Assembly (NCBI GenBank): GCA_008690995.1
Contig: VRMN01000007.1
Span: forward strand, 682,001 to 746,000
DNA: 64,000 bases
Reading direction: 5' to 3'
DNA from: Porphyridium purpureum
Lineage: Eukaryota > Rhodophyta > Bangiophyceae > Porphyridiales > Porphyridiaceae
How positions within the stretch are numbered: position 1 is the first letter of the stretch; each line of letters begins with the position of its first letter. The translations under genes were made by a program, and so were the position numbers. Below, piece after piece: positions 21,529-31,763 of the stretch. The notes below the pieces were generated by a model. That model was not told the DNA's origin and ran no database searches. It saw nothing but the letters and a program-made list of their open reading frames with translations.

Positions 21529-23259
21529 ATGGCGGAGCGTGGAGTGAGCGCGAGCGGGAGCGGGAGCGGGAGCGGGAGCGGGAGCGCGAGCGCGAGCGCG
21601 CAGGAGGAAGGGCGGGTGGAGACGGCGGCGGCGGAAGTGGGTGGCGCGCGGGGTGCAGCGGATGACGAGGACATGGAGACAGGAGGCCATCCGAAGATGG
21701 TGAATGGGGTCGAGCGCGCGTCGTTGCAAGGGATGCGCGATATGATGGCGGAGAACGGCGAGCTGGGAGCCGTGACGTATTTGGCGCACTCGGACTGGAA
21801 GCGCGGAGGCCACATGAAGCATACGTACCCGGGGTTTCTGCAGGCAGGGAAGCCAGTGATGAGGGATTATCCGCTTACCATGCAAGGGCCGTCGCCAGAT
21901 TTTTACGACGGACCTGTGCCGTCAACCCGCAGTCGCGGCGATGAGGCGCGCAGCCTATCGGACAACGGGTCTGCGTATTGTGAGTCCAAGGACGTGGATC
22001 TAGACTTGCATCCTGTCGAATGCCTCATGCACGCCGTCGCGCATTGCTACATGACCACGCTGGCGTACCACGCCACCCTGCGGAATATGCAGCTCCGCTC
22101 AGTCAAAACCACCGTCACGTGTCCGCTCGCTCTGCTTGAAATGGATTTAGACTCTGGCACGCATTTGCGCACCGACCACGCAACGAATGATGCGGAGCCG
22201 CAAGAAACGATGTCGAGTCGTTCCAAGTCCAAAAGGACGAGCAACGCCAGCGCGATGATTATTCGAATCAGCATTGATGCAGACTACGCTTCCGAGGACA
22301 TCTGCGATCTTTTCGAGTACGTGCTGTCGCGTTCGCCCGTCACGGGCTCGCTGAAGTACCCTGTAAACATTCCGCACTCGCTCGATACGATGCCGTCTCG
22401 CACACCGAGTAAGGAATGCACGCCGGTGGTGAGCTTGCGCCCGGGATCCAGCACTGAGGATGAACGAGAGGGCGTGACGCGATTAAGGAGCCACTCGAGC
22501 GGGACCCTGTCCACATTTCACTTATCACAAGGTTTGAGCCATGAGCCGACGAACCCGACCGCCCAGGGTGGCTCTAGAAGCACGTTTAGGAGCAGTTCAG
22601 TCAAGCAAAGCAAACAAAACGCCGCTTTTACCAAGGCGCGTACGCTGAAGGCACTCGGGGTGCGGGACCCGAGTATCGATTCAAGCATTCAATCTCAGGC
22701 GCATTGGCTAGGCGGGGGCAAGATGCGCTCGATGTCGAGCATGCGCAGCGGGAGCCAGACGTGGGGATATAAGGGCCGCGAAATGACTGCGGACGAACCT
22801 AAAGAGTTCCTGGGCCAAGACTCGGCGCCTGGTGCTGAGGTGCTGTTCTCGAGCGTTTCTGAGAGCTTGATGATGCACGCGGTGAGGGAAGCCAAGCAGT
22901 ACGAGGACGTATTCATTGAAGAAATTGAGTTTGACTTTGAAGGTGACGTTGACTTGGGCACGTTTCTGGGCACGAGTCCGAGCGCCGGGCAATTTTCTGA
23001 GATCAGACTTGTGGGCAAGATTCGCGGTAAGGGAGACCCGGCGGTGATGGAGCAGATCTGGTACCGTACTCTCGCACAGTCGCCGATTATGCGCTTTCTA
23101 CAGGGGCGCTCGCCGCTCGTGCTCGCCCTAACAGCGAACGGCAAAAACATGGACTATTACGCGGAGCCGCAGATGCTCACCAGCAAGTTTATTTTCGAAC
23201 CGAGCTCAACTCTCACCACGCCAGCGACGAGCACGCCCAGGGCAAGCACGCCGCGGTAA
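21529..23259 (+). CDS. large protein with two degenerate OsmC-like domains
   Basis: Starting at the first ATG (21529) the product is 576 aa. It opens with a Ser/Gly/Ala run encoded by an AGCGGG hexamer repeat. The first OsmC-like unit includes DLHPVECLMHAVAHCYMTTLAYHA and the strand LRSVKTTVTCPLALLEMD; its second half has DICDLFEYVLSRSPVTGSLKY. After a disordered Ser-rich linker a second unit follows (EVLFSSVSESLMMHAVREAKQY, EEIEFDFEGDVDLGTFLG, WYRTLAQSPIMRFLQGRSPL). OsmC/Ohr proteins reduce organic peroxides through two cysteines; here the second-Cys position (NCPV in OsmC) reads RSPV or QSPI, so peroxidase activity is unlikely. A structural or ligand-binding role is inferred. Confidence 0.6.
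   Translation: MAERGVSASGSGSGSGSGSASASAQEEGRVETAAAEVGGARGAADDEDMETGGHPKMVNGVERASLQGMRDMMAENGELGAVTYLAHSDWKRGGHMKHTYPGFLQAGKPVMRDYPLTMQGPSPDFYDGPVPSTRSRGDEARSLSDNGSAYCESKDVDLDLHPVECLMHAVAHCYMTTLAYHATLRNMQLRSVKTTVTCPLALLEMDLDSGTHLRTDHATNDAEPQETMSSRSKSKRTSNASAMIIRISIDADYASEDICDLFEYVLSRSPVTGSLKYPVNIPHSLDTMPSRTPSKECTPVVSLRPGSSTEDEREGVTRLRSHSSGTLSTFHLSQGLSHEPTNPTAQGGSRSTFRSSSVKQSKQNAAFTKARTLKALGVRDPSIDSSIQSQAHWLGGGKMRSMSSMRSGSQTWGYKGREMTADEPKEFLGQDSAPGAEVLFSSVSESLMMHAVREAKQYEDVFIEEIEFDFEGDVDLGTFLGTSPSAGQFSEIRLVGKIRGKGDPAVMEQIWYRTLAQSPIMRFLQGRSPLVLALTANGKNMDYYAEPQMLTSKFIFEPSSTLTTPATSTPRASTPR
21553..21600 (+). repeat. AGCGGG/AGCGCG hexamer repeat
   Basis: About eight tandem hexamers inside the OsmC-like coding region encode a (Ser-Gly)/(Ser-Ala) run; length polymorphism would stay in frame. 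Confidence 0.9.
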
Positions 23260-23407
23260 GGACGAGGCGCAAACATCGGTATTTACGAGCTGACGAAGAA
23301 GCTGGCAAGCTCATTTGAGCGAACGGCCAGCCGAGATCGTGACACGTGTATGTATGTGTGTATATGTGTGTGTGTTTATTGTATTTCTACCTTGCTTTGC
23401 ACCCTTT

Positions 23408-24562
23408 TCACCGCAATTTTCGGATGGGCGCATGTACGCCCGGATTTGCTGTGTACATAAACCATAGACCTGTGCCAATAAGAAGAACCAACGAGCCGCC
23501 CGCCATCGTGATCAAGACGGTGGAGGTGGAACAGGAAGTACTGCTACTGGTATTGTTGCCATCCGCATCTTCGTCCTGGCTGACCGCGACCGCACCACTG
23601 CGCGACTTGGAAAGTTTCAGATATGTGTACAAGCCAACACCCGTCATACTGACCAACATACCCGTCACGCTCTTGGCATCCACTTGACGTTCGAAAAACA
23701 AAAAGTCGGACGCGAGAATCACGCACGTTTTGGCAACGCCCATCACATTGTACGCGATGGGCGAGCTGAGGCCAATGATCAGAAAAATACTGACGTTGAC
23801 GCCGAACGCCAGCACACCCGTGCCCAAAATGCATAGCACGTTGAAGAGCGAGTAATCAAAACTCCAGATCGAGTCTGGCGAGCCTGAAAGCGAGTAGTTA
23901 TCAAATATAGGGGCCATGGGCAGCACCATCAATGCCGAGATGAAAGCTGTATAGAGTTGCAGCTGAAGCGCATTGCAATCGAGCGACTTCTGCAGCTGCC
24001 CGCTCCACACTTGATAGAAGCTGGCAGACACTACGCCCGCGGCCGCGTACGAAATGCCGATCAAGTTTCCAGCGAGTTCACCCGACGTCACGAGAATCGC
24101 ACCGCTGCACATCAAGACGAGCGATCCGAGGATTGGGTACGTCTGATAAATTCCATACAGCGCAGCCTCGATCACGACGATCGTTGGCGTGGTCAAGTTC
24201 TTGAAGATCTGGTACAACCCGACCGAGTTGTACTGCAAAGACAAGTTTGTGAGGACAACAAACAGCGAGTTGCCCGCAGCCAGCTTTGCGACTTCCGCAA
24301 TGGCCAGTTTTTTCGGGACAAACACGCCGAGCATCGCGCACAAACACAGCAACGCGAACGTGACGAAAAAGTGCACAAAGACCAAGGTCGTCGCAAATCC
24401 AAAGCCCAGCTTATTCATGACATACTTGTTCGCCAGCACGATTCCTGTGGCCGAGAAAAAGTTCAGCGCCATGCACATCCCGACCTGAAAGTCGTGGATC
24501 GACACCGTCGCCGCGGTGGCCGCGACCACACCCGTTCCCGGAGTGCCCGGAAGCCCCCCCAT
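23408..24562 (-). CDS. SLC35-type nucleotide-sugar / triose-phosphate translocator family transporter
   Basis: The 384-aa product (ATG at 24562) is a polytopic membrane protein with about ten hydrophobic segments, the size and layout of the NST/TPT superfamily. Typical features are the N-terminal NFFSATGIVLANKYVMNKLGF, SLQYNSVGLYQIFKNLTTP, in which a Lys sits in the conserved transport motif, and NVMGVAKTCVILASDFLFF near residue 300. The sequence is closest in feel to SLC35E3 and the plant UDP-xylose/UDP-rhamnose type of the KT/KV-T group rather than plastid TPT, and there is no transit peptide. It would antiport a nucleotide sugar into the Golgi lumen. The substrate cannot be read from sequence. 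Confidence 0.85.
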   Translation of the reverse strand: MGGLPGTPGTGVVAATAATVSIHDFQVGMCMALNFFSATGIVLANKYVMNKLGFGFATTLVFVHFFVTFALLCLCAMLGVFVPKKLAIAEVAKLAAGNSLFVVLTNLSLQYNSVGLYQIFKNLTTPTIVVIEAALYGIYQTYPILGSLVLMCSGAILVTSGELAGNLIGISYAAAGVVSASFYQVWSGQLQKSLDCNALQLQLYTAFISALMVLPMAPIFDNYSLSGSPDSIWSFDYSLFNVLCILGTGVLAFGVNVSIFLIIGLSSPIAYNVMGVAKTCVILASDFLFFERQVDAKSVTGMLVSMTGVGLYTYLKLSKSRSGAVAVSQDEDADGNNTSSSTSCSTSTVLITMAGGSLVLLIGTGLWFMYTANPGVHAPIRKLR

Positions 24563-24890
24563 TCCCGCCTTTCTCTTCCACAATGGCCCCAGCGCTGTGC
24601 GACCCCGTGCGCGGCGTCACGCTCTGCGATGAAGACCTCATCGCAACGCGTCTCCGAGTTCTTCCCGTCGTGTCCCCCACCTCACTCCCACCCGCTCAGC
24701 GCTTCCCGCTGCGCCCGCTTTCTCCGCCCCAAAATCCGCGCATTACCATTTTCTACTAAAACGCACACATCAACTAGAAACACGATAAGACATTACATCT
24801 CAATGATGAATTGTCACTTCTGCGGCTGTCTGTCCGTGCGTGCGGGCGTGTGTCCGCTGGCGCTGGGCGACAGCGGGCCCGGTGGTTTAG

Positions 24891-25235
24891 CTGGCTTGGA
24901 CGCGCGGAGGGGAGCAGGCCAAGGACAGCGCGTGGCGGCAGCTGGAGCGGGCCATCCAGGAAACCACCACCGAGTGGGATACTCAGCGGACTGTGCTGAC
25001 GCGCAGGCGAAATGACGGGCAGCAGGTCATAATGCAGCATGCAGATGAGTCGGCAACCTCTTCTCATGAGCTGCCAGCAAAGCCACGCTCACGAGAAGAC
25101 CTTGCGAAAGCGAGTCGTGTAGGGTACTTTTTGATGCCAGACGCAGTACTCAAGCCAGCCCTCAGCAGTGACGGAGTCGCCTGTATGAGGAAACGGCTCG
25201 AATGGAGCGCCAGCTCAGGCCCAAAGAAGCTTTAG
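24891..25235 (+). CDS. small unknown coding frame without ATG, probably the last exon of a spliced gene
   Basis: The frame is open from just after a TAG at 24888-24890 to the stop at 25235 (114 codons). Its first half has near-perfect G/C third positions and protein-like content (SAWRQLERAIQETTTEWDTQ), as in real genes. The first ATG (25032) would discard the best-biased part. The TAG is preceded by GGTGGTTTAG, which reads as a 3' splice site. An upstream ATGATGAATTG exon at 24803 followed by GTGCGT (24836) would make a 55-base intron in phase. That model is hypothetical. No family is recognised. The frame is divergent from the transporter gene. Confidence 0.4.
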   Translation: MAWTRGGEQAKDSAWRQLERAIQETTTEWDTQRTVLTRRRNDGQQVIMQHADESATSSHELPAKPRSREDLAKASRVGYFLMPDAVLKPALSSDGVACMRKRLEWSASSGPKKL

Positions 25236-25932
25236 TCGTAGTTCTCGATCAGGAACGTGAAGGACACAAAAATTGCTTTCTTAAGTCTGGCAGGTCTGCC
25301 AAAGCAGTGAAAAGCACTATTTTGGAGGTCTCTGTATGATTATTATCCGCAAATCGTCTCCTTGACTGTATCATCTATCAACAGAAACCAGATTCAGCAC
25401 GAGGAACACGTGTTTTCGTCGCATATCTTGCAGCTTAGTATGGCTCCTCTATCACTACTGAAACAAGTAAAAACAAGGTGCGCGTCGTGACGACGCCCAA
25501 CTGACACAGGCAGCTGAGAAAATGGGGCAGTAGTGGACACAACGCAGCTTTGATACTCGGCAGAAAGATAGATGAAGAACCGCATACAGGAAAAAGAGAT
25601 CAGACCACCTCGAAGCGAACATTTTTGGACAGAAAAAGGCTACAGAAAAGGTCCTGTTCCTTCCAAGGGAAGCGTGTCAGATATTTCAGAATTCTTTGGA
25701 GCTTGCGTCGTAATCTACAAGTCAAAAAGCGTTCTCAAACGTATGGTTTGGGCTGCAGTCGCAGTGTCCTCGTAAACGAATCGATCAATTCCTGAGTAAA
25801 TAAGAGTAGACGCGCATAAATACGTTCTGGCCCAGGCTGATTCCAAAAAAGTGCCAGCGGGCAAAACCATTTTTTGCTGGAATCCCGCAATATATCCGAT
25901 CAGACAATTTTTAATCCATTCTTGCCTAAAAG
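25236..25932. other. intergenic gap
   Basis: About 700 AT-richer bases with only short frames; nothing recognised. Confidence 0.4.
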
Positions 25933-26189
25933 TGTCGCTACCAGCGGTAGTGCCTTTTGGGAGAACAAGGGTATGGCTCGGGCTTCGGGCGGCTATCGCT
26001 CTTTTGTATTTAGGCAGCCCTCTGACGAATAAGATGAGTCTTCACTGGCATCAAAAGAACTCTAAAATACACTCTAAACTGAGTTGCGGTCTCATGTCTG
26101 CAGCACCGGCGCGTAGCCAGCCGGCCTATGTTACCAGAGGCCTGTGTCTTTCGCTGTAGTACAAGTATGCGTGCATAGTCACAGCGACA
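25933..26189 (+). mobile_element. solo LTR, family A copy 2
   Basis: This second copy of the 257-bp repeat also begins TGTCGCT and ends AGCGACA, with a perfect 5-bp target duplication AAAAG (25928-25932 and 26190-26194). It is collinear with 9301-9557 over its whole length, with many substitutions; both are old, independent insertions of one family. Confidence 0.75.
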
Positions 26190-26194
26190 AAAAG

Positions 26195-27905
26195 AAACAG
26201 GAGAGAAGCCTTGGCTGAGCCAGACTTTGGACGGTCAATGTTTCCAAGGAAATTCTTTTTCAAACTTTTCATGAAAAGGGTAAAACGACATGGGCCGATT
26301 GCCGCGGATAGCAAAAGAAAAGAGGCCAGGAATGAAAGGGTGATGTTGCATGGAGCCGACACATCCTCGACGCCGATCATTTCGTCTGATCTGAAAAAAG
26401 AACGTCCATGGCAGCTCTTGAAGTACCTTTGAAGCTCATCGGGCACATTCTTGCCATTTTGGATAGCATGGAAATACGAGGTCGACTCGAGGCCTTTGAA
26501 AATTGCGAAACCGCAGGAGAGTCATGGCGACCAGAATGTAGCGCTCCTAGAAAATCCCTTCGCGCCTCTTGTCTGCTCCGGATTCGTGTGGCCAGAATGT
26601 ATCCTACTTTATTGCTTGAACGCTGACCAAGGCAGTCAATCGATAATCTAGTAAATCCTCAAGCTTGCTTTATATTCTTGATTCGTTGACTGCTGATTGC
26701 ACAATGTTCTTGCGGTTCAATCCCTGTCCATAATTTCACAAGAGTCAGGAAGGCAACGTACCTGACGCACTACCTCATCATGACGCCACCTTATCCACCA
26801 TTTGTACGCAACTGCAAGCTTACGAGGCTCGCATTGGCTGGATACCGTAATCCAAGGAACTTGAAAAAACTGGGCAGTATTTTTGTTGACTGACGAGGAA
26901 AAGCTAGACTGGGGCGGGCAAGCTTTTTAACACAAAGCGTAAGTCGAGCATGGGTAACGTTTTTTTAGCTCTACTCGCGCTGTTCTAGTGGCAGTAGATG
27001 GATAAGTTGGGGCGTCTTTTCTGCGAGAGAAACGGTTTAATCTAATTTCGTTCCGTGGACCTTCAGGATCACAAAATATGCTTGTATGCTTTGCAGCGAC
27101 GGGATGCAGGAAGGTAGTCACAAGATGCTGTTTCCGAAGAAAAGTATGAGTAAACCAGCGCATTGGTGCAGACCATTTGTCTGCCGAAGAATTTCACAAA
27201 TGTATACATTGACCAGCTTCTAGACGGACCACTGTACGCGCTGGATTATTTTATTTTCAAGAACTTGTGGGGAATACTAGCACTCAATGGGTTCGAGGAA
27301 GCACTGCAGTCTCAGCTCATGCAAGAGCCCACGGATACCATCAGCCTGACATCGTGCTCCATGGACCAGCTTCTGCCGGCCAACTTGTTTCACTTCAGTG
27401 CCGACTCGGGTGTTTGACTGTGCGACTTTTGGAACCGCACACGTACAAAGTCACTGTGATCGATCCCGAGTCTTTGCATGACTGAGCAGTGATCTGAACT
27501 GTGCCGCGTCCGCGTCCGTCCTGCCCTGCCGCCATGACAAGCAGCACATGAGAAAGATCACATCGAGCCGAACCGAGCCGAACCGAACCGATACTGCCGT
27601 GAGCCGGACTGTACCGCACGGCGTTTCTATGTAAACGCGCTCGCTTTAACAGAGAGCCGTGAGCGGTATAGTTACGGTTTTGTGTTGCGTGCGCTTAACC
27701 GTTTAGAGCTCCGGCATTACATGCTCACGTAAACAGGGTGTTGCTAGCAGAAAGAGTGTCTGTGAATTACAAAGCAATGTGGCATTGCGAAGTGCGCGCG
27801 TGCGTTTTGGCGGCGCGATGCGTGCGAAGAAAAAGGAGGGAGGAGGGAGAGGGAGAAGAGAGGAAGAGGTTGGGGCTTGTGGACGGAGGAGAGGACGAGG
27901 GTGCG
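26195..27905. other. intergenic gap upstream of bL12m
   Basis: I find no gene in the first 1.3 kb. From about 27560 the sequence becomes promoter-like: four tandem AACCGAGCC/AACCGA units end in CCGATA (27588-27593), followed by ACTGTAC at 27608-27614. Both strings recur in other 5' flanks of this window. A short frame at 27163-27417 shows no homology. Confidence 0.4.
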
Positions 27906-28667
27906 ATGGGTGTGCTGCGCAACGCGTTCGCGCGCGGCCTGCGCTTCGGGTGCGCGGTGAGAGGGTGGAGTGCGGGGGGAGTGGTGAGAGTGGAAGGGAG
28001 ATGCGCGGCGGAGGTGACCGATGCGTTCGAGCTGATGGCTGCGCGACGAGCGATCGCGTCGGCGCTGAAGAGGAACGTAGACGTGCGCGAAAGGATGGCG
28101 GCGGCGTGCAATGGGAACGTGTGGGGAAGAGTAGACCTGCGGGAGAACAATCGGAGAGGGACAGCGCTGAGAACGCGACAGTTTTGTGCAGACGCCGTTG
28201 CGGCGGCGCCCGCAGCAGCAGCCGCGCCAGGCGGTGAGATATCGCCAAAGGTCGAAAAGCTGCTAGATCAGGTTTTGCAGTTGAATATGATTGAGGTCAA
28301 GCAGCTGAGCGCAGCGCTCAAGGAAAAACTGGGACTCTCAGATATGCCCATGGGCATGTCGATGCCGATGGGCATGCCCATGGGCGGCATGATGCCTGGC
28401 GCCAGTGGCGCCGGCGCCGCAGCACCGGCCGAGGCCGAAAAGCCGGCGGAGAAGACATCGTTCAACGTTGTGCTGGCGTCGTATGACGCTGCCAAGAAAA
28501 TCGGCTTGATCAAGGAAGTGCGCGCGGCCACGGGCCTCGGCCTGAAGGAAGCCAAGGCGCTGGTGGACGCCGCGCCAAAGACAGTCAAGGACGCAGTGTC
28601 CAAGGAAGAAGCAGAAGAACTCAAGACCAAGCTTGAGGCCGCTGGTGCCATCATCGAACTAGCATAG
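27906..28667 (+). CDS. mitochondrial (or plastid) ribosomal protein bL12 (L7/L12)
   Basis: bL12 forms the ribosomal stalk that recruits translation GTPases. The 253-aa protein starts [15 protein letters not shown], a basic and alanine/arginine-rich organelle presequence. The dimerisation domain is at about residues 110-146 ([26 protein letters not shown]). The linker is unusual, a Met/Gly/Pro-rich run ([14 protein letters not shown]) near 149-165 followed by Ala-rich sequence. The C-terminal domain is complete: [21 protein letters not shown] and [18 protein letters not shown], ending AGAIIELA. An in-frame ATG at 27777 would add 43 mostly charged residues and is less likely. The absence of cyanobacterial-type features favours mitochondria. 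Confidence 0.93.
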   Translation: MGVLRNAFARGLRFGCAVRGWSAGGVVRVEGRCAAEVTDAFELMAARRAIASALKRNVDVRERMAAACNGNVWGRVDLRENNRRGTALRTRQFCADAVAAAPAAAAAPGGEISPKVEKLLDQVLQLNMIEVKQLSAALKEKLGLSDMPMGMSMPMGMPMGGMMPGASGAGAAAPAEAEKPAEKTSFNVVLASYDAAKKIGLIKEVRAATGLGLKEAKALVDAAPKTVKDAVSKEEAEELKTKLEAAGAIIELA

Positions 28668-28904
28668 CGCCACTTTATACGCATCTATAAAAGACAGACT
28701 CACACGCACAGCCAAGCACGCGATCCCCAGCTCTCGAGCTGCGACTCAACAGATTGAGGCAAAGACGAACAGCGAAGCGGTGAGCGACACGGACACAGGC
28801 AGCGCGGCGGAGCTTTGAACGGGGCGCGGCTGAGTACCATTGTCGGACCGGGCACGAAGAACCACCCGTGGTTGAATTCAGAAAACACGCGCGCGCTCGG
28901 ACTG

Positions 28905-29579
28905 ATGGCGGGTGTTGGGAGCAGCGCGTTTTACGACGCGGAGGCCGGGGAGCTTCCCGAGGTGTCAGGGACGCCGATCGACGCAAATGAGGGCGTGGTG
29001 TCGTCGGTGATGCGCGCGTCGGCGCATCCGGTGGCGGCGTTCTTTCACGTCGCGTTCAAGATTGCGGCGGTGGTGGCGTACTTGATGCTGGGCTGGTTCG
29101 TGCAAGACTTTGTGATCCAGTTTGTGGTGACAGTCACGCTGCTGGCATTCGATTTCTGGACGGTCAAGAACGTGACGGGCCGCTTGATGGTCGGGCTGCG
29201 TTGGTGGAGCGACGTGAATGAGGACGGAAGCACCACCTGGCGCTTTGAAACGCTAGCAGACGCAAATGCAACGCACGCCTCTGGCACACAAGATGCAACA
29301 GCGGCGTCCTCGGCACAGATCAACTCGATGGACGCTAGAGTCTTCTGGTGGAGTCTGTATATTACGCCCATCGTGTGGGTCCTTCTTGGCATCGTGTGCG
29401 TGCTCAAATTTCATATCAGCTGGCTCATTGTGGTGTGTGTCGCAATCATTCTATCCGGCGCCAACCTTGTCGGATACTTTTACTGCGATAAGGAAGCGCA
29501 GAAACGGCTTCAGAAGGCCGTCGGTGAGTCGTTCCTCAATGCTGCGCTCAATCGATTCATGCCATCGTGGAGCAGCTAG
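28905..29579 (+). CDS. Golgi membrane protein TVP23 family
   Basis: TVP23 (FAM18) proteins are small four-span membrane proteins of the trans-Golgi involved in vesicle traffic. From the first ATG (28905) the product is 224 aa. It contains HPVAAFFHVAFKIAAVVAYLMLGWFV (TM1), VIQFVVTVTLLAFDFWTVKNVTGRLMVGLRWW, which bears the family hallmark KNVxGRxLVGLRWW, then WWSLYITPIVWVLLGIVCVLKF and a last span followed by GYFYCDKEAQKRLQ. The hallmark and span order leave little doubt. It lies 237 bases downstream of bL12m on the same strand, with no sign that the two share a transcript. Confidence 0.93.
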   Translation: MAGVGSSAFYDAEAGELPEVSGTPIDANEGVVSSVMRASAHPVAAFFHVAFKIAAVVAYLMLGWFVQDFVIQFVVTVTLLAFDFWTVKNVTGRLMVGLRWWSDVNEDGSTTWRFETLADANATHASGTQDATAASSAQINSMDARVFWWSLYITPIVWVLLGIVCVLKFHISWLIVVCVAIILSGANLVGYFYCDKEAQKRLQKAVGESFLNAALNRFMPSWSS

Positions 29580-29671
29580 CAACTTGACAGACAGGAAATG
29601 CACAAGAAAGATTCAGCGTCGACCATCCGACGGTAGCTTTTCGCGTCGCTTCTTTGACGCTCAGTCCCTTT

Positions 29672-31654
29672 CTAGCTTGGCGTCCACCCACGTGAGCGTA
29701 ACTTTTCCCAAGTCGAGAAGTCGAGCTCAGCACCGCCACTTCCACCGTCGTCGCCCTTGTCGTCACGCCTCGCCAAGCGCTGAAACAACGCCACGAAATA
29801 GCCAGAGTGGCCGTGCTCGTCTGGCGGTACTTTGATCGGCCGCCCCACGAGCTTCAGACCGAGTGAGCGCTCCGCATACCGCACGAGCCCAAAGGTCTCC
29901 TCGAAAAACACCGATTGGGTTGCCAGCAGCACATACCCGGTGCCCGGCTTTGCAAAGCGCGAGCATGTCTTCAATTCGTGCGCCTGGTTTCTGAGCATCC
30001 AGCCGAACATACCCTCATCTGTGATGCGCGTCTTCTGCTCAGGATACTCATGCAGCGCGGCAGACTTTGTACTGAATCGCGACGTGCGGGCTAGCACCAG
30101 CGCCATTTTGTCACGGTACTGCCGCAGCTGCGCGCTGCGCGCCAGGCAAGTCACAACATTGGGTGCCTGCAAGGCCGCAACCCGGCGCATGAGCACGTCC
30201 ATGGCCGCCAAAGTGATATCGCGCGCAAGCACCATGCGCGACGTACTTTGCAGAATCTTGCTACTCTCGCTCGGGCGCCGCTGCTCGGCTAGATTCTGGG
30301 CGTGCAGGTGTGCTGCAAGAATCACTGCCGTGCTACCATCATCGTCACCGCACGCCATGTCAGCCACATTTTCCACATTCAGCGCAAGCGCCGTCTCAAC
30401 AAGAAGTGCAGACAGCTCGTCATGGACATTGAACATGCCCTGCTTGTGTTCTTGCAGGTTATGAACGCTAAACTTGTCGAGGTAGGACACCGAGCTCACT
30501 CGAGCAGAGTCAAATGCCACATCCAGTCGTAGCGTCGTTTTCTGCGCCAGCGTTGTCGGCACTCTACGCTCGGATGCCTCTTCGCTGTTCGCGGAGCGCT
30601 TGCTCAATTGCGTGCCCATAAATGTATCGAGAAGCGACGAGTCCGCGATGAAGCGCCATTGTGAAGGCGGCGAGCTATGGATGCCGTATTTTTGCCGTAG
30701 CTGCACGGCCAGCGTGTCGACAAAAGGGTCCAGCTCATTTCCTAGCTTGCGCTGATCGGCGTTCTGCAACTTCAGCGGATTGGCGCGAATGTAGATAGGC
30801 AGTGTTCTTGGTTCTGGTATTGAGGTGGGGTTGTCGGAAGCAGCCAGAATAAGTGACATCATTTGCGGCTGGCGATGCCACGCGTGATTCACCCGTCCCA
30901 CAAGATAATCACTGCAGTTGTACCGAACGTCGCGGTGTTTGACCATACCCTTTCTAACGATCCTTTCGACCCTCGTCAGCTCCTGGTCTTGAAATCCTAT
31001 GCCAAGCACATCCGACGTCGGTATCACCGCCTGCGTCGTCCGTCGGCGAACTCGTTCCGTCAAAATTTCGCGGCGTATTTGAGAAGTCTGGCCGTCTGGC
31101 GTTCGCTGCGCATGTTGTTCGTCTATCGTTTTCACATCTTCGTGGTCGAAATGCTCCAAAAACATACTCAGGCGCTCGAGCCACAGCTCCAACCTGCTCA
31201 TGGTCGTTGCCATTCTTTTCCTGTACTTGTTGATGCGTAAACTTGCATCTTCTCTGCCTGCGTCCACCAAGACGTCTTGAACAGGATCCCGTGCAGGTTC
31301 GGGACTCACCTGCGGCTCTTGCCCGCGCTCTTCATGTTGCTGCAGCGCAAGCTGCTCCTTCTCTCGCTCTTTCTGTGCCTGCTTGGCACGGAACCGACGC
31401 TGCTTCTCCAGCACGTAGTCAATCGATGGAAGCACAGCGACAAGCCGGAACAAGCGCCGATACAGACCTTCTTTCTCGGTCAAGGGCAACGTGTTTGCCG
31501 GCATATCTTCGAAGCGCTTGCGTACCAGAAACGCGTGCAGGCTTGTACTCAAGGGACAATACTCGAACGTCTGTAGACAGAACAGCATCTGCAGCTCGAC
31601 TGGCTTGAGCGCGCGCAGCTTGAGTCCAAACGCCTTCCTTAGACTTGTCTCCAT
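29672..31654 (-). CDS. NOL1/NOP2/Sun (RsmB)-like protein lacking both catalytic cysteines
   Basis: From the ATG at 31654 the product is 660 aa. The C-terminal third has the layout of an RsmB/NSUN m5C methyltransferase: motif I as VENVADMACGDDDGSTAVILA, motif II region LARDITLAAMDVLMRRV, and the closing SGYFVALFQR strand. The motif IV position (DxPCSG) reads LARTSRF, and motif VI (STCS) reads LATQSVF. Both the releasing and the nucleophilic cysteines are therefore missing. The N-terminal 400 residues are charged, with a coiled coil (QAQKEREKEQLALQQHEE). SAM or RNA binding without catalysis is the simplest reading. Fold assignment comes from motif order, not a search. Confidence 0.6.
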   Translation of the reverse strand: METSLRKAFGLKLRALKPVELQMLFCLQTFEYCPLSTSLHAFLVRKRFEDMPANTLPLTEKEGLYRRLFRLVAVLPSIDYVLEKQRRFRAKQAQKEREKEQLALQQHEERGQEPQVSPEPARDPVQDVLVDAGREDASLRINKYRKRMATTMSRLELWLERLSMFLEHFDHEDVKTIDEQHAQRTPDGQTSQIRREILTERVRRRTTQAVIPTSDVLGIGFQDQELTRVERIVRKGMVKHRDVRYNCSDYLVGRVNHAWHRQPQMMSLILAASDNPTSIPEPRTLPIYIRANPLKLQNADQRKLGNELDPFVDTLAVQLRQKYGIHSSPPSQWRFIADSSLLDTFMGTQLSKRSANSEEASERRVPTTLAQKTTLRLDVAFDSARVSSVSYLDKFSVHNLQEHKQGMFNVHDELSALLVETALALNVENVADMACGDDDGSTAVILAAHLHAQNLAEQRRPSESSKILQSTSRMVLARDITLAAMDVLMRRVAALQAPNVVTCLARSAQLRQYRDKMALVLARTSRFSTKSAALHEYPEQKTRITDEGMFGWMLRNQAHELKTCSRFAKPGTGYVLLATQSVFFEETFGLVRYAERSLGLKLVGRPIKVPPDEHGHSGYFVALFQRLARRDDKGDDGGSGGAELDFSTWEKLRSRGWTPS

Positions 31655-31763
31655 CACGACAACACGGCGACAACGCAGACGGACAACGCAGCTGCGTCGA
31701 CTCGACGAACTCGATTGTTGATCGTTCGTGCGCGACGTGCCGTCAGAGGGCGCGAACGAGAGA

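Noticed and set aside
23957-25015. Long plus-strand open frame (352 codons)
   Set aside because: It is antisense to the nucleotide-sugar transporter through most of its length and mirrors that gene's codon bias.
26718-26735. tRNA B-box-like string (ggttcaatccc)
   Set aside because: No A box, acceptor stem or D-arm can be folded upstream.
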